This document shows positions 1 to 8,325 of a DNA stretch of 64,000 nt, in pieces (the stretch's first letter is position 1; every line of letters starts with the position of its first letter). A model generated the notes under the pieces. It did no database searches. It worked only from the letters and a program-made list of their open reading frames with translations, and was not told the origin of the DNA. The translations under genes and the position numbers were made by a program. Source of the DNA: Nonlabens sp. Ci31 (lineage in GTDB: Bacteria > Bacteroidota > Bacteroidia > Flavobacteriales > Flavobacteriaceae); the NCBI RefSeq assembly GCF_012974865.1, contig NZ_CP043633.1, positions 186,001 to 250,000 on the forward strand, in the 5' to 3' direction.

Positions 1-2127
1 CCAGGCTCAGAATACAACTGGTTCATGAAAGTCAACGGTTCAATTAACGATACAGCCAAACCATTTACGTTAAATTTTAATTCTGAATGCGGTCTCAACA
101 AGACTTTTAATTTAAATAATGTGACCAATATCCAATCAGTCGTTTGGAATTTTAACGATCCTAATTCTGGCGCCAATAATACATCTATTATTCAATCTCC
201 TGTCCATACATTTTCAAATCCAGGTATTTACAATCTAATTGCTACGATAACAAGGACAGATGGTACGGTTTACAACCTAAATGAAACAGTAGAAGTTTAT
301 GACGCTCCAATAGCAAATTCTATTGCTAACCTGTATGCTTGCGAAAACCCAGGAAATCTCGGCTTTTCAAATAACTTTGACACTAGTAACCTTATAAATT
401 CTGTCGCAGGATCGCAAACCAATGTCATCGTTTCTTTTTTTAGGCAAAATGGAGAGGCTCTTCCTAATCCTTTGCCCATTACTATTAATAATATCATAGC
501 TAATTCTGAAATTATAACTGCTAGAATCGCTTATTCTAGCGATTTATGTTGCTATAGTGAAACTACTTTTGAGATCATAACTAATGCTGCACCTAATGTA
601 AACTCAATTCCCGACATTGTCGCCTGTGAATCAGCTTCTAATAGTGGTTTTAGTCTATTTAACCTTAGGGAAGTAGAAAGTACTGTTCAAAACACAATTC
701 AGTCTCCATCTTATCAATTTTATGATAGGAATGGAAATTTAATTGCAAATACAGATTTAACAAGCTTTCAAAATATAAACCCTATGATAGACTATGTTAC
801 CGTTAGAATTACGGATGGAAATTCTAACTGTTATTCAGAGTTTTTTGTTGATTTATTAGTTGAAGCTTCACCTACTCTTCCTGCTTTACCAATTTTAACA
901 AGCTGTGATGATGATAATAATGGTATTTCTAATTTATTTGATATATCGCAAGTTGAACAAACACTATCAAATAACAGAACCGATTTGAACTTTACTTACT
1001 TTGACGCAAGTGGAAATGATATAACTTCAAGCTTTACAACTCCGTTTACAAATACAACACCTTTTAATCAGACGGTTACCATAGAAGTGACTGACATAAA
1101 TACTTCTTGTCTATCTGCTACCGATTTATTCTTAGAAACTATAAGTCAACCTATTATTAACACACCTAACAATTTATATTCTTGTGATACTGGTAATGGG
1201 TATGCTGCTTTTAATTTATCCCAAGTTTCTACCGATATTCTAAATGGTCAAAACAACTTAACTATTGCGTATTATGATGAAAATGACAATTTGATAAATC
1301 CAGTCTCTTTATCTAATTATCAAAACACCACTGCCTATAGACAAACTATTACAGCTGTTGTAAGTTTCACATCAAATAGCTCGTGTAACTCGTCCATAAT
1401 GTTTGATATAATTACTGAAGACCTACCTGATATAGATCTAGATACTTCTTACTTAATTTGTGGAACAGAACCCTACATTGATATTACAGTAAATACCGGT
1501 TTTGATAATTATATCTGGACTCAATTAGAAAATGGACTAATTATTTCTAATAACTCCACTGTTCAATTGATTGACAATGGCGATTATAGTGTGGAAGTGT
1601 TTAGAAGGAATAATGGCATCATTTGTTCTAACATATTTTACTCCACATTAAATAGATCTCAATTACCAACTATCACAACTGTAAATTCGGGATTATTAGG
1701 TGATAACTTTGTAGAAATAATTGCTGCTGGAGATGGTGATTTTGAATATTCAATAAATGGAATTAACTATCAAGAAAGTAATTATTTTGAAAACTTACTA
1801 GGTGGGACTTATCAAGTTTTTGTTAGAGATATAAATGGTTGTGGAGAAGATAGTGAGCTGATAAATATTATTGATTACCCTAAGTTTTTTACGCCTAATG
1901 CAGACGGTTATAATGACAACTGGCAAATAAGCGGAATAAAATCCAATAATAATGCTAAAATTTATATTTACGATAGATATGGAAAGCTCTTAAAACAAAT
2001 TTCTGGAAACGGAATAGGTTGGGATGGTACTTTTAATTCTACTCCATTACCTTCTGATACATACTGGTTTAATGTAGAGTTATCTCATGCTGTTAGTTTC
2101 AATGGTTATTTTGCATTAAAACGTTAA
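1..2127 (+). CDS. Gliding motility-associated / T9SS type B sorted adhesin, 5' end outside the window
   Basis: The frame is open from base 1, so the protein begins upstream of the window; the first in-window ATG at 25 is probably not the start. The visible part opens with a PKD-like segment (VVWNFNDPNSG near residue 40), followed by about four repeats of roughly 95 residues, each with a Cys after a Tyr/Ala and a Phe-Asx-Leu motif, as in large flavobacterial adhesins. The last 80 residues (FFTPNADGYNDNWQI...YDRYGKLL...GWDGTF) form the CHU_C / type B T9SS sorting domain, which predicts export across the outer membrane and attachment to the cell surface. It converges on paaY with a 10-bp gap. 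Ligand unknown. Confidence 0.88.
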   Translation, partial: PGSEYNWFMKVNGSINDTAKPFTLNFNSECGLNKTFNLNNVTNIQSVVWNFNDPNSGANNTSIIQSPVHTFSNPGIYNLIATITRTDGTVYNLNETVEVYDAPIANSIANLYACENPGNLGFSNNFDTSNLINSVAGSQTNVIVSFFRQNGEALPNPLPITINNIIANSEIITARIAYSSDLCCYSETTFEIITNAAPNVNSIPDIVACESASNSGFSLFNLREVESTVQNTIQSPSYQFYDRNGNLIANTDLTSFQNINPMIDYVTVRITDGNSNCYSEFFVDLLVEASPTLPALPILTSCDDDNNGISNLFDISQVEQTLSNNRTDLNFTYFDASGNDITSSFTTPFTNTTPFNQTVTIEVTDINTSCLSATDLFLETISQPIINTPNNLYSCDTGNGYAAFNLSQVSTDILNGQNNLTIAYYDENDNLINPVSLSNYQNTTAYRQTITAVVSFTSNSSCNSSIMFDIITEDLPDIDLDTSYLICGTEPYIDITVNTGFDNYIWTQLENGLIISNNSTVQLIDNGDYSVEVFRRNNGIICSNIFYSTLNRSQLPTITTVNSGLLGDNFVEIIAAGDGDFEYSINGINYQESNYFENLLGGTYQVFVRDINGCGEDSELINIIDYPKFFTPNADGYNDNWQISGIKSNNNAKIYIYDRYGKLLKQISGNGIGWDGTFNSTPLPSDTYWFNVELSHAVSFNGYFALKR

Positions 2128-2137
2128 ACTTACATCT

Positions 2138-2737
2138 TTATTTATTCTTCATCTCTTGCAAAGTTTTATAAAAATCTTCCTGCACAGGACGGTTTTCAGG
2201 GATTTCTCTGAGTGGTTGTACCTCTGTCATCGTCTCGTGACAATCGGCAGGAAGTTGCTGGTATAGTTTTGTACCGGCTGTTTTCCATGCGATCATTTGA
2301 TCTGAAACTTCTTTAATTTTTTTGGCAGGATTCCCTACGATAACTGATCGGGATTCAAAAATGGCTTCAGCTTTTACAAATGACATAGCACCTACGATGC
2401 ATTCGTCACCGATAGTTGCGGCGTCCATAATCACACTGTTCATACCTATCATGCAATTGCGACCCAAGTTGGCACCGTGAATAATCGCACCATGTCCTAC
2501 ATGAGCACCTTCTTTAAGGGTAATGCTTTTACCGGGAAACATGTGTACGGTACAATTCTCTTGCACATTTACTCCATCTTCCAAGATAATCTCGCCCCAA
2601 TCACCTCGTATCACCGCACTAGGACCCACATAACAATTCTTACCTATAATCACATTACCGATTACGGTGGCTTGTGGATGGACGAAACTAGATTCGTGAA
2701 TTACGGGGATGTGGGATTTGAAAGAGTAGATGGACAT
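2138..2737 (-). CDS. paaY: PaaY, hexapeptide-repeat thioesterase / gamma-carbonic-anhydrase-like protein
   Basis: A 199-residue left-handed beta-helix protein with repeated hexapeptides (for example VIGNVIIGKNCYVG) and the metal-ligand histidines of the gamma-class fold (HMFPG, HVGHGAIIH). The PaaY branch is known to hydrolyse dead-end CoA thioesters formed during phenylacetate catabolism. It is the last paa gene of the minus-strand run, separated from the PaaF-like gene by ietAS and a broken four-helix-bundle gene. The start codon lies inside a 10-copy 7-bp tandem array, so there is no conventional leader. Family assignment is firm; the PaaY role is inferred from length, sequence and neighbours. 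Confidence 0.88.
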   Translation of the reverse strand: MSIYSFKSHIPVIHESSFVHPQATVIGNVIIGKNCYVGPSAVIRGDWGEIILEDGVNVQENCTVHMFPGKSITLKEGAHVGHGAIIHGANLGRNCMIGMNSVIMDAATIGDECIVGAMSFVKAEAIFESRSVIVGNPAKKIKEVSDQMIAWKTAGTKLYQQLPADCHETMTEVQPLREIPENRPVQEDFYKTLQEMKNK

Positions 2738-2805
2738 GTGGTATGTGGTATGTGGTATGTGGTATGTGGTATGTGGTATGTGGTATGTGGTATGTGGTAT
2801 GTGGT
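2736..2805. repeat. Ten perfect copies of the heptamer ATGTGGT at the paaY start
   Basis: Seventy bases made of ten exact 7-bp units. The first unit includes the two bases AT of the complement of the paaY start codon, so the array is the immediate upstream region of paaY (it reads ACCACAT toward the gene). It separates paaY from the broken four-helix-bundle gene. A 7-bp unit changes frame and spacing with each copy gained or lost. Confidence 0.97.
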
Positions 2806-2863
2806 AAAATTATTATTTCTCCATTCTATTCCTAATTTTACTTCGTAAGCCTATCAACATTTT

Positions 2864-3190
2864 TTAAATAGTCGTGATCTCTTTTCTTATATTCTCTCTT
2901 TGCTCTAAAGAAATATAATTTCTTCTCCATGCTTTTCCATTAGCCGAAACACGCTCATTAGAACTATAAATCGCATAATTAATATGTTTTATGAATTGAG
3001 CATCACTTCCAGGGTAACCTTCTGCTATATTCAAAGCAATTGAATCTGCTGCCCTTCTATACTGTGAACTTAGAGCCTATAATTCTCGTTGCGGAAATAG
3101 TTGGTCCAATGAATCTACAACCTCAGCAAAATCCTTCGCTTTTTGATAAACGACCAAATCTTCAAATTTAAAATGATAGTTGCTTTTCAT
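2864..3190 (-). pseudogene. Broken four-helix-bundle (S23 / IVS-type) gene
   Basis: Translation from the ATG at 3190 reads MKSNYHFKFEDLVVYQKAKD, then meets an in-frame TAG where the intact paralogue at 20150-20524 has Tyr (EL*ALSSQYRRAADS versus ELYALSSQYRRAADS). The frame stays open and homologous through the AEGYPGSDAQFIKH motif, then diverges before a TAA at 2864. This is subtype A of the family in this window. It is co-oriented with paaY and adjoins the heptamer array. No inverted repeat is visible on its upstream side, possibly because ietAS was inserted there. Confidence 0.85.
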
Positions 3191-3424
3191 ATTACAAATA
3201 AAACCAACTCAAAATCTGTTAATCGACACAATAACCTGCTTATTTAAATTTAGAGTTCTTTTATGTTCCATGTATGGTGTCGTAGCATCCCTGAGGGTGC
3301 TATGCACTATACATATTGTTGTGTTTTCGTTCTTTGTTTTCATTCCCATTTTTGTGTGTAAGCTTTGCTCTTTGCCACCGTAGTAGGAACGAGGATGGGA
3401 AATGTGAAGATTGCGTTGCTCACA
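3191..3424. other. Spacer between the broken four-helix-bundle gene and ietS, with one hairpin
   Basis: No coding sequence recognised. An imperfect hairpin lies near 3279-3305 (TAGCATCCC, loop TGA, GGGTGCTA). The downstream side of ietS shows no clear T-tailed terminator. The stretch may be debris from the ietAS insertion. Confidence 0.4.
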
Positions 3425-5923
3425 TTATACTTCAATTGGAATTAATGTCCTAATAGGAGTATAAATATCTACCTCAACTTCAGGAGCTTCAATTGTAACG
3501 ATTAGGCTATATCTAATCGTAGAATCATATTTCTCAAGTTTCTTTCTCATTCTATACCAACCAGAAACTGGATAAACTGCGATACAGTTTCTTGTTGCAA
3601 GGTCTGCTCCAGAACCAATCCAAAAATCACGGTGAATGGATCCTTTATTACGATATTGCTCTTTAATTATCCAATCTTCCCCTGAAAAACCAACTTCTCC
3701 CTCTTCACGAGTATTTTTATTTACTCTTTTTTGGAACGTCTCATTATCTTCTCCAGGTTTGATTACATTAAATCGTAATCCATGTGATTGGTAACTAAAC
3801 TTATTACTATATTTTCTACTACCAGGATTTGGTTCAATAAAATAGGATATTGTGATATTTAATTTCACATCTGTTTCACCTAAAGTTTCTTGAAGAATTT
3901 CAGTCGGCCATGGAAGTTCAAATAAATGAATGTCATTAAACTTGATATTTCCTTCCTTTCTATATGGGGTTATTTCCTTTTCTGCAATTAGAGTAAGAGA
4001 ATTTTGCGCACTGTACAAGGCTTTTTTTAAGTTTGGAACACCATATCCGAAAGACCTTAGTAAATTTCTTTTTTCTTGCTTATTAAATGATTCTACACTT
4101 TTTATATTTTTTCCTCCTAACATGGCTTGTGTCCAATCGGCAGAATGTATCATTAATGCTCTAATTGATTCCGGCCATAAGTCTGGGTATTCAGCTTTCA
4201 ATTGCGCTGCAAAACGAGCAGCCAAAGCAGTAGCAGCACTTGTATCACTAAAGGTCTGTAATAATGTAGTACGATAATCCTTGTGAGTAGTCAAGAGTTG
4301 TAATGAATGTGGTGCAACAATATCACCTCTTTGATTAATCAAATTTCCCCCCTCCATTACTAAATCAGGCTTAATAGCCCAATCATTTTCCCAAATTACA
4401 GAAGTAGAATTAGAAGGAGACATTCCTCCCTTTTCAGCTAATAGTTTCGAATCTGGAAATTCTTCAAAATCAAAAGTGTCCATTTCTGTATAAGCACCTA
4501 CAGTAATAGCATTAAATGCTTGAGCAGGGTCATGAACCGATTCGTAAAAGTTTTTATTTAGAAAATCATCTGGATTTTCTAGAAAAATATTTCCTCCCGA
4601 AATAAAGAATAACTGTTTTTCTAAATTTTCATCTTCATTGCCGAATGTTATTTTGTCAATAGCAGAAGACCAAGAAGAAGGTCTACCATAGAATGCTTGA
4701 TCCTTATCAGTAACTGCCATGCAATAAATCCTAGGACGAAAGGGAGCTGAAACAATAGGTGAGTTTACTGCTTCAATTGTTACTGCTCCATAGAATTCAG
4801 GGTCATGTGGGTCTGGTTTATTGATAAACTTAACGGATTCTAATTGATGATAAATTTGAATATTGTTTGTTGAAGCCATTGCTGTGGTAAGGTCTCCGTA
4901 TAATGCTAGTCCAGCCATTCCAGTTCCATGACCACCAATTATACCACTTCCGCTATCATGAGTACCCCAATCATCTCGTTTATAACTGAATAAGCTATTT
5001 TCAGCTATAAAATCTTTTAATAACGGATGTTGTCTTTGTACTCCTGCATCCAAGATACAAATAGCTAAGCTATCTTCATTTGTTTTATTCTCGATTCGGC
5101 TTTGTAATTCATTAAATGCATCTTCCTTTTCTGAGATATTAAAAGTGGTGAAAAAATCAGCAGTTTCTTTAGGCTTTCTTAGCTCTGCTAGATTATCTAA
5201 TAAATAGATTGACTCTGAAAGTTGACGTGGAGAAGCTTTTATTAATTTTATGTAGTGTTCAGGAAAAACTAATTCCTTATCAGCAATTTCTGCATTTACT
5301 AAACCTAATTGAAAAATAATTTTACCATATTCCGATGTATGATCTATATCTAATTTCTTTCTAAACCAAACTTCCCACCAAACAACTTCTTCTTCATCTG
5401 GAAACGGATTTTCATTAGGCTCTGTCCAAAAGGCTTTTAGTGTTGCAATTTGGATAGATTCAAGATTACTGATTAATCTGTTATGTTTTGGAGTTTCAGT
5501 TTCTGAAGAAATGTAATCATTGACTCTACTAAGAAAGTGACTAATCCCTCCTTCAGTAAGCATTACATTAATTCTAAACCTAACCTTTCCATCAATTAGT
5601 TCTTCTTTTATATTTAAGAGTTCGTACTTAGAAGTTTTTGCATCACTATGAAAACTATCAAATGCAGGTTTAAAGTCAAATTCAGAGATGAATTCAACAT
5701 AGATAGCATCATCTCTAATTATTCCATTTGGAAGTTCAACATCCTTTAATGTCTCAAATTCGAGTTTGATGTTATTTAAATGTTCCTGAATTTTACTTCC
5801 GTGAATACCTCTTTCTCGAACTCTAATAGGAGGTTGCTTACCACCACCTCTTGGACTTACAAATTCGTCTGTTTGAGAATAGCCTTCGATTTTTATGTGT
5901 CTAAGAGGACTTTGATCAGCCAT
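3425..5923 (-). CDS. ietS: Subtilisin-like S8 peptidase, IetS-type partner of an AAA ATPase
   Basis: An 832-residue protein with no signal peptide, so probably cytoplasmic. The S8 catalytic triad is visible: Asp292 in ILDAGV, His332 in GGHGTGMAG, Ser562 in FSDTSAATA; the oxyanion Asn is likely Asn445 (SGGNIF). About 280 residues of unrecognised sequence precede the protease domain and about 250 follow it. The AAA ATPase gene ends 6 bp upstream on the same strand. AAA-plus-subtilase pairs are known as IetAS, first seen as a plasmid incompatibility module in Agrobacterium and later listed among antiphage systems. Inference: a two-gene defence or plasmid-exclusion operon inserted in the paa run. 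The symbol rests on domain pairing and order, not on a search. Confidence 0.78.
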   Translation of the reverse strand: MADQSPLRHIKIEGYSQTDEFVSPRGGGKQPPIRVRERGIHGSKIQEHLNNIKLEFETLKDVELPNGIIRDDAIYVEFISEFDFKPAFDSFHSDAKTSKYELLNIKEELIDGKVRFRINVMLTEGGISHFLSRVNDYISSETETPKHNRLISNLESIQIATLKAFWTEPNENPFPDEEEVVWWEVWFRKKLDIDHTSEYGKIIFQLGLVNAEIADKELVFPEHYIKLIKASPRQLSESIYLLDNLAELRKPKETADFFTTFNISEKEDAFNELQSRIENKTNEDSLAICILDAGVQRQHPLLKDFIAENSLFSYKRDDWGTHDSGSGIIGGHGTGMAGLALYGDLTTAMASTNNIQIYHQLESVKFINKPDPHDPEFYGAVTIEAVNSPIVSAPFRPRIYCMAVTDKDQAFYGRPSSWSSAIDKITFGNEDENLEKQLFFISGGNIFLENPDDFLNKNFYESVHDPAQAFNAITVGAYTEMDTFDFEEFPDSKLLAEKGGMSPSNSTSVIWENDWAIKPDLVMEGGNLINQRGDIVAPHSLQLLTTHKDYRTTLLQTFSDTSAATALAARFAAQLKAEYPDLWPESIRALMIHSADWTQAMLGGKNIKSVESFNKQEKRNLLRSFGYGVPNLKKALYSAQNSLTLIAEKEITPYRKEGNIKFNDIHLFELPWPTEILQETLGETDVKLNITISYFIEPNPGSRKYSNKFSYQSHGLRFNVIKPGEDNETFQKRVNKNTREEGEVGFSGEDWIIKEQYRNKGSIHRDFWIGSGADLATRNCIAVYPVSGWYRMRKKLEKYDSTIRYSLIVTIEAPEVEVDIYTPIRTLIPIEV

Positions 5924-5929
5924 TTAAAA

Positions 5930-6907
5930 TTATTGTTTTCGCTTTTCGAGCGAAGTGAGAAGGGATGATACGGGAACTTTACTTCCACCCATAATTATCA
6001 TCTCCTTTATAGCATCTTCACAAGCTCTAACAATATCTGAGTAACTTAGCCCAATGGCTTCTTTTGCAATTTTATCTAGGGATGTTCGTGTTGATAATGA
6101 GAATCCAGATAGATTCTTTTTTAGAACTTTTTTAATCTCTCCCATTTCTGGTAATGGATAACGGATAATATCATCAAACCTCCTGAATAGTGCTTTGTCT
6201 AGTGATTCAGGTAAATTAGTTGCAGCAATTACAATGCTATTAGATTGATCTTTTTCAATATTGATTAGAAAGCTATTTAGAACTCTCTTTATTTCTCCTA
6301 CATCTTGGCCTTGATCTCGTTGTGCACCAATGGAGTCGAATTCGTCAAACAAATAAACTCCTCTATGATCTTCCATTGCATCAAATATCATTCTCAATTT
6401 TGCAATGGATTCTCCCATAAACTTAGACATAAGACCGTCCAGTCGAATTATAAAAACAGTAAGACCTAATTCTCCCGCTAAAGCTTGAGCTGTCATTGTC
6501 TTTCCACAACCAGGTATTCCTGTCAACAATAGTTTCCTTTTTGGAGTCAGATTATGTTGTCGTAAAAGCTCTATTTTTCTTTGTTCTTCAACAACACGAT
6601 CTAAAGATTCTCTAACCTGTTTATCTAAAACCATATCATTGAGCTTGATCTTAGGTTGAAATACCTCAATAAGTTCATTTAATTCTCTTTTTGGTTTAGA
6701 TATTGAAATGGTTTTAGCACCATCTAAAAATGAATTTGAACGACCCTTTTTCGCTCGTTCAATTAAATTTTTAAGCTCTTGAGCAAAAGTAGTATGTCCC
6801 TTTCTTGCTTCAGAAGCTGCAATTTGCATAGCAGTAGCGAAGAATCGAGACTCATCTCCATCCCCAAAAGATTTGATTAAACTTTTTATTTGTTCTGCTG
6901 CTGCCAT
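5930..6907 (-). CDS. ietA: AAA+ ATPase, IetA-type
   Basis: A 325-residue single-AAA protein. Walker A is TGIPGCGKT (129-137), Walker B is YLFDEFD (185-191), sensor 1 is Asn231 in AATN, and the FRRFD at 241-245 carries the arginine finger. The N-terminal 120 residues are helical and have no recognised domain. It is the first gene of a pair with the subtilase 6 bp downstream. By analogy with IetAS the ATPase would sense or deliver a substrate to the protease; that is inference. The pair has the same strand as the paa genes and sits between the PaaF-like gene and paaY. Confidence 0.8.
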   Translation of the reverse strand: MAAAEQIKSLIKSFGDGDESRFFATAMQIAASEARKGHTTFAQELKNLIERAKKGRSNSFLDGAKTISISKPKRELNELIEVFQPKIKLNDMVLDKQVRESLDRVVEEQRKIELLRQHNLTPKRKLLLTGIPGCGKTMTAQALAGELGLTVFIIRLDGLMSKFMGESIAKLRMIFDAMEDHRGVYLFDEFDSIGAQRDQGQDVGEIKRVLNSFLINIEKDQSNSIVIAATNLPESLDKALFRRFDDIIRYPLPEMGEIKKVLKKNLSGFSLSTRTSLDKIAKEAIGLSYSDIVRACEDAIKEMIIMGGSKVPVSSLLTSLEKRKQ

Positions 6908-7001
6908 TTAAACAAAGTTAAGATATTTCGTATAGTATTCAATTTATAATTTATTTTTGTTCGTTTAGCTAATAAAACACAACATCTTTATTACCTCATC
7001 C

Positions 7002-7754
7002 CTAAGCGAAGCGCTTTAACGTCTCTTTAGTAAATTCACTCAACACTAATCTCCCTGAGATCTTAGCTCTTTCAAAAAGTAATTGATCCCAGTTTTCACA
7101 ACCGGTCCAAAACATCTTTTTCATCTCTGCCATAGCATCTGGATTATAGGTACATAAATTTTCAGCAAAGGCTTGAATTCCTACATCCATTTCTTCTGTA
7201 GAATCATAAACCTCTGCATAAAGACCGTTGTTCTTAGCCCATTCTGGGGAGTAAAACTCGTTTGCATTGATAGCAATCTGGCTCATTCCCGTCAATCCTA
7301 GTTTGCGTTCTACCGCTGGACCGACTACAAATGGACCTATTCCTATGTTGAGCTCGCTGAGTTTGATACTGGCAAATTGAGTGGCAAAACAATAATCTGT
7401 CGCACTGGCAACTCCTACTCCTCCTCCAACGGTTTTTCCTTGGACACGACCTAGAATGAATTTAGGGCACTTGCGCATCGCATTGATCACGTTGGCAAAA
7501 CCTGAAAAGAATACCTCGCCAGTTTTTTCATCATCAATAGCTATCAATTCTTTAAAACTTGCTCCTGCACAAAAAGTACGTGATCCACCAGATTTTAATA
7601 TGATCACTTTTGTAGCATCATCAGTACCTGCATCAGTTATGGCTTGTGCAAGTTGTGCCAGAATATTTCCAGGCAACGAGTTGTGCGCTGGATGGAAGAA
7701 TTCTATGGTTGTTATTGCGTTTTCTATATTTGATTTTACGTAGGGATCGCTCAT
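7002..7754 (-). CDS. Enoyl-CoA hydratase/isomerase family protein (probable PaaF)
   Basis: A 250-residue crotonase-fold protein. The oxyanion-hole motif FCAGASFKEL (about 61-70) and the GGGVGVASATD segment (about 112-122) fit the family, and Glu in LSELNIGIGP aligns with the first catalytic Glu of hydratases. It lacks the PaaG-specific NGVAAGAGA signature present in the other crotonase of the cluster (27157-27939). By elimination it is the best candidate for 2,3-dehydroadipyl-CoA hydratase (PaaF). It sits downstream of paaZ, separated by the GIY-YIG cassette. Family assignment is firm; substrate is inferred. Confidence 0.8.
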   Translation of the reverse strand: MSDPYVKSNIENAITTIEFFHPAHNSLPGNILAQLAQAITDAGTDDATKVIILKSGGSRTFCAGASFKELIAIDDEKTGEVFFSGFANVINAMRKCPKFILGRVQGKTVGGGVGVASATDYCFATQFASIKLSELNIGIGPFVVGPAVERKLGLTGMSQIAINANEFYSPEWAKNNGLYAEVYDSTEEMDVGIQAFAENLCTYNPDAMAEMKKMFWTGCENWDQLLFERAKISGRLVLSEFTKETLKRFA

Positions 7755-7784
7755 ATTAATGTGGTTCTGTGTTCGTGTTTAGCG

Positions 7785-8324
7785 AAGCCGCTCTACAGCA
7801 GCTTGACCAAATCAAAGTCAAGCTGTTAAAAAGAATGCTCCTTTTTATTGTCAAGCCGTCGCAGGACGGCTTCGCTTATTATTTATCTCAATGTTTATTA
7901 AAATCTCTCTTTACTCGTAACGTAATCTTCATAATACCAGTCTGCTGCAAGGTCAATCCGATCTGGATTCCTACTTTCAATCAGATTTAATTTATATTCT
8001 CTTTTCCATTTTTTAATCAGCTTTTCTCTATTGATTGCTTCTGCTGGATTCTCCTGTTTTTCAAACCAAAAGAATTGTTTGATGTTAAACTTTCCAACAT
8101 GAGTTTCAAAAGTCGTGTTTTTATGGTCAAAAGTACGCTGCTTTATATCGTTTGTGACACCTAAGTAAAATAGCTTGTTTTCAATATGAGCCATGATATA
8201 GGTATACATTATTTTCATTGTGGATAATAGTTCTTAATTGGCATTTCTTTAGTAATGGAGCGGCGCCGTCCTGCGACGGCTTGACATACCAATGGTAATG
8301 TGTCAAGCCGCTACAGAGCGGCTT
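7785..8324. repeat. Nested inverted repeats bounding the GIY-YIG ORF
   Basis: Inner arms 7849-7870 and 8265-8286 are a perfect 22-of-22 inverted repeat (core GCCGTCGCAGGACGGC). Outer arms 7785-7807 and 8302-8324 match at 20 of 23 positions (core AAGCCGCTCT). Each arm is itself partly self-complementary. The outer right arm ends one base before the paaZ stop codon (8326); the outer left arm lies 30 bp from the start of the PaaF-like gene. GC-rich against an AT-rich background. The transcript could fold into a long stem enclosing the ORF. Confidence 0.9.
7898..8218 (-). CDS. Small GIY-YIG domain protein
   Basis: A 106-residue single-domain protein. The GIY-YIG core is seen as YTYIM...FYLGVTND (residues 5-24) and the helix with the catalytic Glu as NREKLIKKWKREYK (about 63-76). 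This is the UrvC-N-like small GIY-YIG family frequent in Bacteroidota, with no attached DNA-binding domain. Alternative start at Met4 (8209). It lies between paaZ and the PaaF-like gene, same strand, enclosed by nested inverted repeats, in the same position that four-helix-bundle ORFs occupy at other paa junctions. Nuclease activity is plausible, target unknown. Confidence 0.88.
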   Translation of the reverse strand: MKIMYTYIMAHIENKLFYLGVTNDIKQRTFDHKNTTFETHVGKFNIKQFFWFEKQENPAEAINREKLIKKWKREYKLNLIESRNPDRIDLAADWYYEDYVTSKERF

Positions 8325-8325
8325 G

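Noticed and set aside
2736..2805. Tandem arrays considered as a CRISPR
   Set aside because: Units of 7-8 bp are contiguous with no spacers, and no cas gene is present.
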